From: Procambarus clarkii
Lineage: Eukaryota > Arthropoda > Malacostraca > Decapoda > Cambaridae
Assembly (NCBI RefSeq): GCF_040958095.1
Contig: NC_091208.1
Span: 6,942,264-7,006,263, forward strand
Reading direction: 5' to 3'
Length of the DNA stretch: 64,000 bases
Part shown: piece by piece, positions 34,889-45,912 of the stretch
Numbering within the stretch: the first letter of the stretch is position 1
Layout: each line of letters opens with the position of its first letter
Translations under genes and position numbers: made by a program
Notes under the pieces: model-generated
Told to the model about the DNA's origin: nothing
Seen by the model: the letters and a program-made list of their open reading frames with translations, nothing else
Database searches by the model: none

Positions 34889-35810
34889 TGAATATGAGGA
34901 CTCTGACATGAGAATGGATTCACTACTGTGTGCAGTGATCATTGTAAGGCACTGTTAAACACCTGCTTTCTAGTTGTTTCTTGAATTCGGTGAATGAACG
35001 GCGGTGAATGACGTAAATGTGTAAACATCAGTCAGGAGGAGGAGGGGTGATGTCTCCATGACAACGGCGTCGCAATCTTCCCTTTAACCGGTATTTAAAT
35101 ACTACATAACAAGTGAATGAGAAAGAAATGTCCAAAATCTGAGCAATGTTGCAGTGTAACAAGTCGGAAGACGTGTTGCAACATCGTCATGCTTCTAAAC
35201 TCACTTTTTAGTTTAGAATAATATTTCATTATAAATATTGAATTCATGAGTCTGGACCCGGAGCTGAGTGCATGGGCATGTTGACAATTTCTCTTGCAAA
35301 ATCTACCACACTCATGTAGCAACCCGTTCTTGCACTTGCTTAACGTTATTATTTGATTATTTAATAAGTGCATATGTGACATACTAATTAATTGTGAATA
35401 TTTTAGTTTACCTTGAAAAGCTTCATAGAAAACACCAACCTCAACTAACCTTCTTAGTATGTTAAGATAAGTATCCTTTTGCTTCTTAATTACAATTATT
35501 ACTTAACGTATACCGTTGACAGGTTAATTATTAATTGTAAATAAGAAGCAATAAGATGCTTATCTTAACATACTAAGAAGGTTAGGTGAGGTCGGTGTTT
35601 TCTTTGAAGCTTTTCAGGGTAATCTAAAATATTCACAGTCAATTAGTATGTCACATATGCACTTATTAAATAAGTAAATATTGACTATAAGCAAGTGCGA
35701 GAACGGGTTGCATGTTGATATCAATTATATTTACAGGAGTTTGGATACCACACATAAAGACGTTGTCCGGATCTTCCACTTTCATGTTGTTTATTGCAAT
35801 GATTATTGTT
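34889..35810 (+). repeat. Post-CRE and tail segment, split by a foldback element
   Basis: GTATTTAAATAC near 35093. The minus-strand tail frame (MKYYSKLKSEFRSM ... FFLIHLLCSI) remains readable at 35095-35260. The tail is split by the insertion at 35319-35711, which separates NTSEADFARE from the rest. Confidence 0.85.
35319..35711. mobile_element. Foldback/MITE-like element, 393 bp, long inverted repeats
   Basis: The two halves are near-complementary over about 190 bp each: GCAACCCGTTCTTGCACTTG at the left end against GCAACCCGTTCTCGCACTTG read inward from the right end, and GAAAACACCAACCTCAACTA against GAAAACACCGACCTCACCTA. The inner loop is about 20-30 bp. The insertion lies in ACTCATG|TTGATATC of the tail segment, with ATG on both sides as a possible short target duplication. 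No ORF, so non-autonomous; superfamily not assigned. Confidence 0.85.
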
Positions 35811-35919
35811 ATAACCATAACCAGGCACTGCATCACCAACCTCAACAAGGTCCTGAACAACATCAACACCAGCCTCCACACCCTCAGCCACAACATAACC
35901 ATAACCAGGCACTGCATCC
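35811..35919 (+). repeat. R84 minimal array (1.3 units)
   Basis: One unit plus partial, in standard phase. Starts the second roughly 22-kb block. Confidence 0.9.
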
Positions 35920-36610
35920 AATGACAGGATAAGGATTTGGGATTGGACGGGGGAGGTGGGGGGGGGGGGGGGGGTAATGGCATGGTGCACAGTAACTAAG
36001 TGATCCCGACTTACTGACGACTGTGACAGTGACCTGAGAATACGGTTTACAAAGGGGATATTAATAGGGTATTCATAGTATCAACACCAAATTTCTGGTG
36101 GAATAACACATAAAAAATTGTGAACGTGAAAGTTACCCATGAAGGCGGTATAGAAAACCACGAAAAGACGACCGTCTCAGTGTGGAAGGAAAAGCAGAGT
36201 AATATTGTTTATTACTTGTCAAATACCATTTTTTTTTATAAAACAAAATTTTTTTAAATAACATTTAATTATTAATATAAAAGTAAAACAAAGTGTCGAA
36301 AATTCTTATTTATTTTTAAAAAATTTAAAAATGTTAACATAAAACTCTACTCTATTAATATTACCTAAAAAAATATTTTTATTATAAAAGAAACTTCAAT
36401 GTATTACAATATTACTAATTTAAACTTAAAATTTTGAGTGTACATAGGAAAAAAATTGTATTTACAGTCATTAGTAAGTAGGCATCACTTAACTACTGTG
36501 TACTACAGGTGTTTGCGTTGTATAATACTTACTGACTACCGTGTTTTAAGGCCAGTGGTTGTCACAGAAACTCGGGTTTCAACAGGTTGTTGTTGTTAGT
36601 GTTTTGGTCA
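35920..36610 (+). repeat. G-run/AT-rich/start-box segment, variant B, second copy
   Basis: Near-identical to 14221-14890 apart from a longer G-run (35957-35974). No gene. Confidence 0.85.
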
Positions 36611-37360
36611 GGCGGCCACAGAGCACTAAGCCTTGAACCAACAGGTGGCCACAGATCACTAAACATGGAGCCAACAGGTGGGCCACATAGCACTAAAAAT
36701 AGAGCCAACAGGTAGCCACATAGTGCTAAGCTTAGAGCCAGCAGGGAACCACATAGCACTAAGCTTAGAGCCAGCAGGTGGCCACATAGTGCTAAGCTTT
36801 AAGCCAGCAGGTGGCCACATTGCGCTAAGATTAGAGCCAGCAGGTGGCCACATAACGCTAAGCTTTGAGCCAGCAGGTGGCCACATAGCGCTAAGATTAG
36901 AGCCAGCAGGTGGCCACATAATGCTAAGCTTTGAGCCAGCAGGTGGCCACAGCGCTAAGCTTTGAGCCAGCAGGTGGCCACATAGAGCTAAGATTAGAGC
37001 CAGCAGGTGGCCACATAGCGATAAGCTTTGAGCCAGCAGGTGGATACATAGCACTAAGTTTGGAGCCAGCAGGTGGCCACATAGCACTAAGATTGGAGCC
37101 ATCAGGTGGCCATAGAGCAGTAAACATTGAGCCAGCAGGTGGCTACATAGCGCTAAGCTCAGAGCTAGCAGGCCACATATCAGTAACCCTAGAGCCAATA
37201 GGTGGCCACAGATCAGTACATAGAGCCAACAGATGGCCACAGAGCACTAAGCCTAGAGCCAGCAGGTGGCCACAGAGCACTAAGCCTCGAGCCAGCGGTG
37301 GCCGCAGAGCGCTAAGCCAGCTGGTGGTAACAGTCAACTTAACCTAGAGCTAACAGGTAG
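36611..37360 (+). repeat. R33b array (about 22 units)
   Basis: Second copy of the long R33b array. One unit lacks about 6 bp (GGCCACAGCGCTAAG at 36943), one is shortened near 37170; these break the otherwise continuous frames. Confidence 0.95.
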
Positions 37361-37583
37361 CCACAATAGGAGAGAACAGCTTAAAATGCAGTGGAACATC
37401 ACATATATATTATATTATAACTGAGATTCTCATATCACGGAAACTCAGTGTAATAAAAGCACCTTAACATCATCTTATGTATATGCTGATTTAATGATAC
37501 AAACAAGTGGCTACATAGCTCAAAGTAAATTGCCAGCAGGTTGCCACAGATCTGTAATTCTGCTCTGTTACAGTCTCACAGAG
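37361..37583 (+). repeat. Short inter-array segment before SINE-B, second copy
   Basis: Matches 15541-15782. Confidence 0.75.
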
Positions 37584-37873
37584 CAGTCTCCGTGGCGTAG
37601 TGTTAAGACGCTCGCCTGGCGTTCCGCGAGCGCTTTATCCTGGGTTCGTATCCTGGCCGGGGAGGCTTTACTGGGCGCAAATCCTTAACTGTGGCCTCTG
37701 TTTAACTCAACAATAACATGGATACTTGGTTGTAAAAACGATTCTTTGCGGGGGTCGTATTCCAGGGAACAAAGGATTAAGGACTTGCCCGAAACGATAC
37801 GCGTACTAGTGGCTGTACAAGAATGTAACAACTCTTGTATAATGTAAATGTATAAATAAAAAAAATAAAAAAA
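37584..37873 (+). mobile_element. SINE-B, copy 2
   Basis: Same insertion as 15783, carried by block duplication: same flanks and same A-rich tail. Confidence 0.85.
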
Positions 37874-38000
37874 TCTAGAGCCATCAGGTGGCCACAGAGC
37901 ACTAAGCCTTAAGCCATCAGGTGGCCACAGAGCACTAAGCCTAAAGCCATCAGGAGGGGACAGTGCACTTAACTTAGAGCCAACAGGTAGCCACAACGGG
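37874..38000 (+). repeat. Residual R33b units after SINE-B, second copy
   Basis: Three to four units, one more than at 16073. Confidence 0.85.
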
Positions 38001-38071
38001 AGTGTAACAGCTTAAAAATATAGTGCCACATTACACTAATATTATATTAATTACTCAGGTTCTCCTACGAC

Positions 38072-38319
38072 CTGTTGGGGGACCGGTCGGCCGAGCGGAC
38101 AGCACGCTGGACTTGTGATCCTGTAGTCCTGGGTTTGATCCCAGGCGCTGGCGAGAAACAATGGGCAGAGTTTCTTTCACCCTATGCCCTTGTTAACTAG
38201 CAGTAAAACAGGTACCTGGGTGTTAGTCAGCTGTCACTGGCTGCTTCCTGGGGATGGGGGCCTGGTCGAGGACCGGGCCGCGGGGACACTAAAAGCCCCG
38301 AAATCATCTCAAGATAACC
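38072..38319 (+). mobile_element. SINE-A, copy 2
   Basis: Same insertion as 16238. The right target duplication TCATATGAC is intact; the left one has mutated to TCCTACGAC. The B-box is GGTTTGATCCC. Confidence 0.9.
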
Positions 38320-39209
38320 TCATATGACAGGGACTCAGTGTAATAAAGGCACCTTAACATTAACTTATGTAAATGCAGATTTAATGTTTTCCCAACTACA
38401 TTGATAGTTTTTGTTTTATGGGGAGAAAATGCAAATGTTTGTAGAGTAAAGGGAAGAGAGGGAGAGGGAAGGGAAAGGAGAAGATGAAGGGAAAAGGGAT
38501 AATGATTTGAGCTGCTACAGACAGGAGCTTTCAGCAAAGTATTCTCTTTACATTTACCTGAAACTTTGTTTCGTGAGAATGTATACATTTTTACAGCGAT
38601 GTATAATTTTATACAATGTAACAGTTTTTGGCACTGGATAATTTTTTTTAACCGTTTATGCCTCCAAAATCTAGAAAATAGTTATTATTTTAAGAAACTT
38701 GCGTTAGATCTAGACTTAGAGAGCTTAGGGAAGATGTCTAGGGCAAAGATCAAAGGCACAATTTAAAGCTTTAGGGTAATAATATTATTTTTTTCCCTAC
38801 ATTGGAGGCATAACAAATTTGAAAACAATACACACTCAGCTACTCTTCCTAAGGCTTCCCAGTCGTCAAGAAACTGTCGTCCTACAGTGCCATTAAACCT
38901 AACCTATCAGAGGACCCATAACAGAAAACAGGACATTAGGTCACTTAAGCGAGCTGCTTACATTTTCTAGTTCGACTACTTTTGGCCTTAGGTAGACTAT
39001 ACGTCAAAATGCGACGTTCTATTAGGAGGACGGCTTGACACGCTACCCAGGGGAAATGGCTGTAATGTTACAGTGTATTATGTAATGAGGTTGGTGTCAG
39101 GCTCTGTATTTTAATGAATTATTTCCGTTAAACATGACGGTGTAAAGTAGAACAACTTCACAGTACTCAGTGACACATTTAGGGTCACGTGACCAAGTAC
39201 TGACAGTGA
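38320..39209 (+). repeat. GA segment plus leader
   Basis: Second copy of 16495-17384. Intact E-box palindrome at 39183-39194. Confidence 0.85.
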
Positions 39210-39303
39210 GAGGAGACCAGTGACGTCATGCACTAAGCACGACCCCTAGTGACGTCATGCACTAAGCAGGACACCAGTGACGTCATGTATTAAGCAAGAC
39301 CCC
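39210..39303 (+). repeat. CRE29 array 9 (three units) joined to R84
   Basis: Three units ending in TATTAAGCAAGACCCC, then ATCACCGGTGACTGCATCAC enters R84. Post-CRE and tail segments are missing. Confidence 0.9.
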
Positions 39304-39725
39304 ATCACCGGTGACTGCATCACCAACCTCAACAAGGCCCAGAACAACATCAACACCGGCCTCCACACCCTCAGCCACAACATAACCATAACCAGACACT
39401 GCATCACCAACCTCAACACGGCCCTGAACAACATCAACACCAGCCTCCACACCCTCAGCCACAACATAACCATAACCAGACACTGCATCACCAACCTCAA
39501 CAAGGCCCTGAACAACATCAACACCAGCCTCCACACCCTCAGCCACAACATAACCATAACCAGGCACTGCATCACCAACCTCAACAAGGCCCTGAACAAC
39601 ATCAACACTGGCCTCCACACCCTCAGCCACAACTTAAACATAACCAGGCACTGCATCACCAACCTCAACAAGGCCCTGAACAACATCAACACCAGCCACC
39701 ACATAACCATAACGAAGCACTATAT
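39304..39725 (+). repeat. R84 array 7 (about 4.9 units)
   Basis: The last unit has a 15-bp deletion (ACCAGCCACCACATAACC), a multiple of three. Confidence 0.95.
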
Positions 39726-40304
39726 CAACTTGCAGGATAAGGATTAGGGATTGGACGGGGGGAGGAAGGAATGGTGGCCAGTAGCTAAGTGATCCTTACT
39801 GACAACTGTGACAATGGCCTTAGAATATTAAAAAGGTATTCAATGTTCAACACAAAATTTCTATTGGAATGAGAACTTCAAAATTTTTAATACAAGAGTT
39901 AGTCATTAAAAGGATATAGAAAACCACGACTATTCTACAATGTGAGTGTTAAGAATTGAGCAAAATTACAATATTTATTACTTCCTAAATACAAGTAGTA
40001 TACCTTTAGATTTTTCTTAATAAAAAATTTGTTGAAAATAATAGAACTAAAAGATTTTTGGTATATTTTGTAACTTGTTGAAAAAATAATAAATTTTTAT
40101 ACAAAATATTTTGACTTGAACTTTTCGTAAACAAATGTAATTTATATAAAAGAAACTTTGGTTAAATCTATTAGAAATAGAATTCCAAAAAATTTTAAAT
40201 GTAAATTTTTATACTTTAATCCATAGTGTTTATTACGATAGTCGTCGCATTTATTAGAGTGGGTGATAATGCGCTACTGTTTACCGCCCAGCAATCTATT
40301 TAAG

Positions 40305-40455
40305 GTTGCCACAACATATCTGGAAAGTATTTGAAAGGATTGGAAACGTTTGTTTTATCGTATCAGATACGATATTGTGTGTGGACTTAAATAGGTTTCC
40401 AAAACTTATAACCAAAACCTACGTATCTAACACTAATTTGAGATGTTGTGGCAAC
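40305..40455. mobile_element. Small inverted-repeat element (MITE-like), 151 bp
   Basis: Ends are inverted repeats: GTTGCCACAACAT at the left and its complement ATGTTGTGGCAAC at the right. An internal palindrome ATCGTATC/GATACGAT lies near 40360. Target duplication not clear. Confidence 0.55.
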
Positions 40456-40755
40456 TTTACAATCCTAACATGAATCATTCATAATCCATTCATATACCAA
40501 TATGAATCTCTTATGAAAGGTTTGAGCCTATAATCTGAACCCTTTTCACATCTTTGTGTTTAAAGTTAAATTTCTTGAAATTAAATTATATTATTTTATA
40601 TTATATTATTATTTTTATTATATTTTATTTTATATTATATTATTATTTTCAATTTAAATATTAAAACCAATTTAAGGGTAAAAAAAATCTAATAATTTAT
40701 ATTTCTTTTATTATTTACTAACAATTATAATTATTTACTAATGGAGAGAGGGGAG

Positions 40756-40862
40756 GCTGTACGGCGGAGAGTGCGGCTGTGGCGGACAGTGGCGGCGGTG
40801 GCGGATAGTGGCGGCGGTGGCGGATAGTGGCGGCTGTGGCGGACAGTGGCAGCGGTGGCCAG
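40756..40862 (+). repeat. GGC-rich 18-bp minisatellite
   Basis: About six imperfect units of GTGGCGGATAGTGGCGGC. Strong GC contrast with the AT-rich flanks. Confidence 0.85.
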
Positions 40863-41093
40863 AACAGAAACTTTGGTTAAAAACAATTAGCAATAGAATT
40901 CCAAAAAATTTTGAGTGTAAATTTTATACTTTAAAATATACAGTGTTTATTACGATAGTCGTCGCATTTATTAGAGTGGGTGATAATGCGCTATACTGTT
41001 TACCGTGTTCTGTAGTCAGTAGTTGTCTAAGAAACTCTTTTTCCACAGGTATATCTTGTTAGTTTTTTGTTCAGGTGGGCACAGTGTACTTAA

Positions 41094-41259
41094 TCCCAGT
41101 GACGTCAAGCACTAAGCAGGACCCCAGTGACGTCATGCACTAGGCTTCACCCCAATGACGTCATGTGCTGAGCAGGACCCCAGTGACGTCATGCCCTAAG
41201 CAGGACCCCAGTGACGTCATGCACTAAGCAGGACCCCAGTGACGTCATGCGCTAAGCAG
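41094..41259 (+). repeat. CRE29 array 10, left part, interrupted by a BEL/Pao element
   Basis: About six units. The array stops mid-unit at CTAAGCAG (41259), where the LTR element begins, and resumes at 46953. Confidence 0.95.
41255..41259 (+). other. Target-site duplication (left) AGCAG
   Basis: AGCAG of the CRE29 unit; repeated at 46953-46957 on the other side of the element. Five bp is usual for BEL/Pao. Confidence 0.85.
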
Positions 41260-42290
41260 TGTTGGAACCGACCTGTGAGATTTATATTTATTTAATTTAT
41301 ATGAATATTTATAGAATTTATATTTACGTTAATTTATATACTTCGATAGCAATTTGTATAATGATAAGTGGACTGTATTTCTGCAATAATCTCATAATCT
41401 CACAAATTGATCCTCTACACATTAGGGGGGTTTATATTAATTTAATTTATATATATGCAGCCAATCAAACTACAGTATTAGACTACATACATTGAAAAGG
41501 TTCCTTATCTTATAGTACAGCAGGTGTTAGTCCACCAGGTATAACTAGGGTGTAGACACCACATTTTCCCTCTTTGAGGTAGCTTCCATCACCCTGGTAA
41601 CTGATGCACAAAGCATGCTTCCTCGTCTTGACCTGTCAAAAGGGCGCTAGCTGTAAAGCCAGAATCCTATATATGACAGGTATATCAGAGAACACTGTAC
41701 ATGGAACAATGAAGACCTGGCTTAATTACCTTTAGTATGAGGCTATATTGTGCTCTAACCGGGTCACCCTATATACACTGACATTAATGGCCATAAATGA
41801 AAGATAAATGGGTTTCGGAAGAACACTTAACTTGATTTATTGACAGCGTGTTGATAATGGTACACCTTTGGTTTCCATAACACTTCGTCCAAGTAAAATT
41901 AACAGGAGCCGTATTTGCTCCCATAATGCTCATAATCCCATTTGCTCTGGTCTAAGTCTCAACAATGGCTGCCCCTCCCTCACCCTGACGCCTGGCTTAC
42001 ATTGTCCAGATGACAGAAAGTGATAGAAGGGTCACATTTACTCTACTTTAATATTGATAATTAAGTTAATTTATATGAGATGTTTTTATGATGGTAAAGT
42101 CCAAAGACTAATGTATTTAAGAATAATTCCCAGCAGAATAGCTGGTGAATTTATAATAGTATGTGGTGATGATATCCCGTTTTCTTTAGATGGTAATTCC
42201 ACTACAAGTTACGTTTTCTATGGGTTAACTTGTTTATACAACAGCTATTATCTGTCTGTATGATATTAAATGGTGTCGGATTTTCCGACA
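41260..42290 (-). repeat. BEL/Pao 3' LTR
   Basis: Bounded by TGTTGGAACC and TTTTCCGACA on the + strand. Element-strand start TGTCGGAAAATCCGACA is a perfect hairpin (7-bp arms, AAA loop). It differs from the other LTR by roughly a dozen substitutions and two indels seen by eye. Confidence 0.92.
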
Positions 42291-42302
42291 TAATTCCCCA
42301 GG
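42291..42302 (-). promoter_or_regulatory. Probable polypurine tract
   Basis: Element-strand TGGGGAATTA directly precedes the 3' LTR, the expected position for the plus-strand primer of an LTR element. Confidence 0.5.
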
Positions 42303-42985
42303 GGCTGCTCACGGGTCGAAGTCCTATTTAGAACAGACGAACACCGATACTCCTCCTTCGAATTATTAGATTAATTTGATGTTAGTAGTTAGTAATCACA
42401 CATTTGTCCGTCTGTTCGTACAGGACGGATGTCCCATACTAGAGTTGCAGGGGTTAGAAGTCTAATGTGAATTCATTTCCCTGTCAACTCTTGAAAGGCT
42501 AATATTCAAGCCTAATTACATATTATTTAACCCAGAAGACTGGATGTGATCAAGTACTACAGTCAAGTATGATTCAGGGACTGCAGTGAGATCAGTGACA
42601 TTAGATATAACTTGAAGTTTGTTCAGGTAACTGGTCACTGATATATAAACACTGAGGCCCATGGAATACATCTTGATTAAATAATAAATGTATCAAATCA
42701 GTCATCAGATTTATTGGGGTTTAATTTAGTTAATTGATTCAGAAGATTGAATAGCTCATCATTAAAGTAAAGTATGGTTCTGAGACTGCAGTGGGATCAG
42801 TGACATTGGTCGCAGTGACTTGTAGCTGTTTAGGCTACTGTTCACTGATTTGCCATTGAGGCCTCATGAACTCATCTTCAGCTTTAAATGATGATACTAA
42901 CATCAACCTCTGTTGGTATAGTCAGCTGTAATCTCCTTAGTATAATGCTACTGGAGAAATATAATCAGCTGACAAATTTAGATTT
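42303..42985 (-). other. BEL/Pao 3' noncoding remnant
   Basis: About 690 bp without open frames, between the gag/protease stop and the 3' LTR. Contains two diverged copies of a roughly 110-bp phrase (GATCAGTGACATT at 42590 and 42788). pol would be expected before this region. Confidence 0.6.
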
Positions 42986-45007
42986 CTATTGGTATTGTTT
43001 ATCTGCAGGCATAGGTCTCCTCAGGCTTGATACTGGGCCTGAGAGTAATTTACCTCCTGCAGAGTTTAACATTGTTATGCCCTGATATTTAGTAGGGCTA
43101 CCGATGAATCGATGACAATAGTCTGTCCCTACAAGGAGACCGAAGTTGGTGAGGTGATCAGACTTAATATTATCTGCCAATTTTATTCCTCTATTTCTCA
43201 GGAATTTGGCTGTTGCTCTCAGACCTTGAACTTGTAGGTCTACTGGTATTTTGTCCACCACAATGGCTTGTACTCTACAGACGTACCTGCCTAAACGTAC
43301 TGATGGTTGTACCACCAGGTAGACTTGAGGTCCTGCATCTGTTACAAACCCTAAGATGTTGTATGACGTCTGGGCTACAGGCCTTAATTGTAGTTCATCT
43401 GCCAACTTTTTAGTGACATATGTTCTCTGGGACCCTTGGTCAAACAACCCACGGGTATGGACCTTGGCCCTCTTATTCAGGATGGTAATTTGGGCAGTAG
43501 GCAAAGTCGTATTACCTTTAGACTTTGCCGATTGGACACTCTTTGTTTGTTGCACCTTGCAGTACTGTACTGTGGTGGGAAAGCTATCTTCCACCTTGGG
43601 TCTTGAATACGTTGTTTTGGTGTCTCTGCACAATGCTGCATGGTGCTGACCTTTGTTACACCTATTACAGGTGTGTAATTGGGTATCACAGTCGTTGATG
43701 TAATGTTTCCTGAGGCACCTCGTGCAATGTTGCAAATCTTTGAGTCGCTCAACACGGGCGTCACTATCAGGAAAATTAGAGCAGTGGTACATTGAATGTT
43801 TCTCATTGCAGAACAAACAAGTTCCATAGCTTCCAGTACCCTTTGGTGTCACGTTCTTGGGTGACACAGTAACTATAGGCTTGGAGGGTCCCACTGCATA
43901 TACGCCCACACTGCTACTGTTCCACTTTGGTGTTGAATTATATTGTCTAGATTGATTTGGAGTACCTTTGGTACTCTGTGGTTTACTATTATTGGTTTCT
44001 GAGGGTTTACTTGGTGGTTTTAATTTGTCATGTGTTCGTAATTGATGAACTACTGACTTTAAACCTTCAGATATTTCATTCATAGATAAGATGCTTTTAT
44101 TGTAATGAGCACTCATTTGTCTCAATATGTCCCTAGGTATTTTCTCCTGGACAATTATTTTCAAGACCCACTCAGCCCCGTTTGTATCTGCTGTCAGGCT
44201 GAGGGCATTGATCAATGATTCTACCTCCAGCTTGAAGACTTGGAGTGAATCAGCTGAAGCCTCCGGTGGGGGTAAATGCAACAGCTCATGAACTAAATGT
44301 GATGTTCTTACTTCTGGATCAGCATAATTATCCTTGAGGAGTTTTACTGCCAGATCATAGCCGTCATTAGTTAATCTCAGATGGGATACTACTGTTTTAG
44401 CCTCACCTGATAATTGGCCTTGCAAATATGAGAATTTACTACTCTTTGGTAAAGATTGTTTTGAGTCTACACGGTCAACGAATTTGTTCCAAAATTCATC
44501 CCAATCTTCCTCATCTTTTCCTGAGAAAGTGGGTAAATTAATTGGAGGGAGTCGAGCTTCTGCTTGACTCGTATTAGATGCAACTGTTGTTGTTGTTGCT
44601 GTTGCCTTGTTCTGGGCAATTAATTTGACATAAGGCTGTAACGTGGCCTGAGTGTGATCTTCATAATTCGCAAGATCAACCATAATGTCGTCTATTTCTG
44701 TTTCTGATAAATTGGTGTTGGCAAGTTCAACCACATATGTTGCTATTTGGCATTTGATTTGCTCAAATTTACCTGCAGCTGCTTGATAATAGCTTTCCAG
44801 GTCAGCATAATCAACTTGAGGTTGTTGTGACAAATCTTCACATTTCTTGATCTGTCTTGTTAAATGGTCTTTAAGACCTGCAAGGGTTCTTTTCATTCTC
44901 CCAGCATTATCCATACTGGCTAGTTGGTGAAGCCTTGTGGGACTTGTACTTGGGCTGCTCATAATACTGAACAAGTACTGATGGTAGCCTAGGGTAAAAT
45001 TCTGCAC
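42986..45007 (-). CDS. BEL/Pao gag plus aspartic protease polyprotein (673 codons)
   Basis: One uninterrupted frame. Residues 150-300 match the BEL/Pao gag domain (DUF1759-like: LPTFSGKDEEDWDEFWNKF, then KLLKDNYADP). Three zinc-knuckle-like clusters follow: CLFCNEKHSMYHC (397-409), CTRCLRKHYINDC (428-440) and CNRCNKGQHHAALC (447-460). A retropepsin-like domain (DUF1758-like) starts near 505, with active-site motif FDQGSQ (Asp523). The frame ends soon after GLLVGTDYCHRF. In BEL/Pao elements gag, protease, RT, RNase H and integrase normally form one long frame; here it ends about 150 residues after the protease motif. Gag would package element RNA and protease would process the polyprotein (family knowledge). 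The frame is intact, so expression is conceivable. Met1 is followed by a second Met at 16 that could be the real start. Confidence 0.9.
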   Translation of the reverse strand: MQNFTLGYHQYLFSIMSSPSTSPTRLHQLASMDNAGRMKRTLAGLKDHLTRQIKKCEDLSQQPQVDYADLESYYQAAAGKFEQIKCQIATYVVELANTNLSETEIDDIMVDLANYEDHTQATLQPYVKLIAQNKATATTTTVASNTSQAEARLPPINLPTFSGKDEEDWDEFWNKFVDRVDSKQSLPKSSKFSYLQGQLSGEAKTVVSHLRLTNDGYDLAVKLLKDNYADPEVRTSHLVHELLHLPPPEASADSLQVFKLEVESLINALSLTADTNGAEWVLKIIVQEKIPRDILRQMSAHYNKSILSMNEISEGLKSVVHQLRTHDKLKPPSKPSETNNSKPQSTKGTPNQSRQYNSTPKWNSSSVGVYAVGPSKPIVTVSPKNVTPKGTGSYGTCLFCNEKHSMYHCSNFPDSDARVERLKDLQHCTRCLRKHYINDCDTQLHTCNRCNKGQHHAALCRDTKTTYSRPKVEDSFPTTVQYCKVQQTKSVQSAKSKGNTTLPTAQITILNKRAKVHTRGLFDQGSQRTYVTKKLADELQLRPVAQTSYNILGFVTDAGPQVYLVVQPSVRLGRYVCRVQAIVVDKIPVDLQVQGLRATAKFLRNRGIKLADNIKSDHLTNFGLLVGTDYCHRFIGSPTKYQGITMLNSAGGKLLSGPVSSLRRPMPADKQYQ

Positions 45008-45912
45008 TCACTAGGCGATAATCCTACCTCTACTAGAGGTTAGCACTTAAAATTAATACACATTATATATATACAATCATACACACTAATGATTTGAGTG
45101 ATAAACCAGTGTCACTGGAAGTACCTTTAGGTTAGCTCTTCTATATCACCCTAGGATGGAATAGACACTAATTAATCACTCAAAGGTGTAATGATCATAA
45201 TTAAATTATTATATATACAACTCAACTCGAGTTGATAAAAATTACACCCAAAATAGGGTCTGGACCATTCATTAATGGTGTTAGGTTGTCGAATATAGTA
45301 CAACTGACTATGGTAATAATGGGACTAGGATGAACAATAATAGTTCAACTAGTCATTGGTAAATATCCTACCCTGTTGTGGGTTGGCAATTAGTAAATAT
45401 TATACTGTGATCACTAGTGCAATATATATTAAATAATTCTCTATTTTGGAGAAATAATATACACAATTATTGATAATAGCCTCTTAATTAGCCTCTATGA
45501 AACTTCTAATATTATCAAGAAGTATTAAATATTATTAGTGACCTCGCGAAACAAACTCCACAAAATTCGTAGATAATCTCTCGCGAAATTTAACACCATG
45601 AAATCCGTGAACAATCTCGCGACGCAGCCACTAATTTGGCTGGCTTCAATATTAGCGCTGTCATTTCACAGAATAACACGCCACCAAATATCTGTGGGTG
45701 TGCATGAAACCGCTGACTAAGGCTGATCTGAACTGAGCGGGGCTCGTGAGCTCGCACGAGGTAACGCCGCTGTCTTTGACTGGCTGTCTTTGTTTAAATC
45801 ACACTGCACTAGTATATTTATTGAATCCACTGGTTAACTGGTTCATCCGGTACTAAGATGACCAAATGTGGGTTCATAGGACCAAATAATCCGCTTCTGA
45901 AGGTCCAAATAG
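45008..45912 (-). other. BEL/Pao 5' leader between LTR and gag
   Basis: About 900 bp, AT-rich, without long frames. Close to the 5' LTR the element strand reads TGGACCTTCAGAAGCGG (45891-45907), a possible primer-binding site because it starts TGG about five bases inside the LTR edge; the tRNA is not identified. Confidence 0.5.

Larger units (their letters stand above)
39726..41093. repeat. G-run/AT-rich/start-box segment, partly duplicated around inserts
   Basis: Standard segment to 40290. A roughly 140-bp stretch (GAAACTTTGG ... TTATTAGAGTGGGTGATAAT) at 40155-40290 recurs at 40866-41000; between the copies lie a small inverted-repeat element, AT-rich low-complexity DNA (40560-40740) and a GGC-rich minisatellite. 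No gene. Confidence 0.75.

Noticed and set aside
41259..41495. Small ORFs inside the BEL/Pao LTRs (Tyr/Ile-rich), present in both LTRs
   Set aside because: They lie in noncoding LTR sequence on the strand opposite to gag; duplicated only because LTRs are duplicated.
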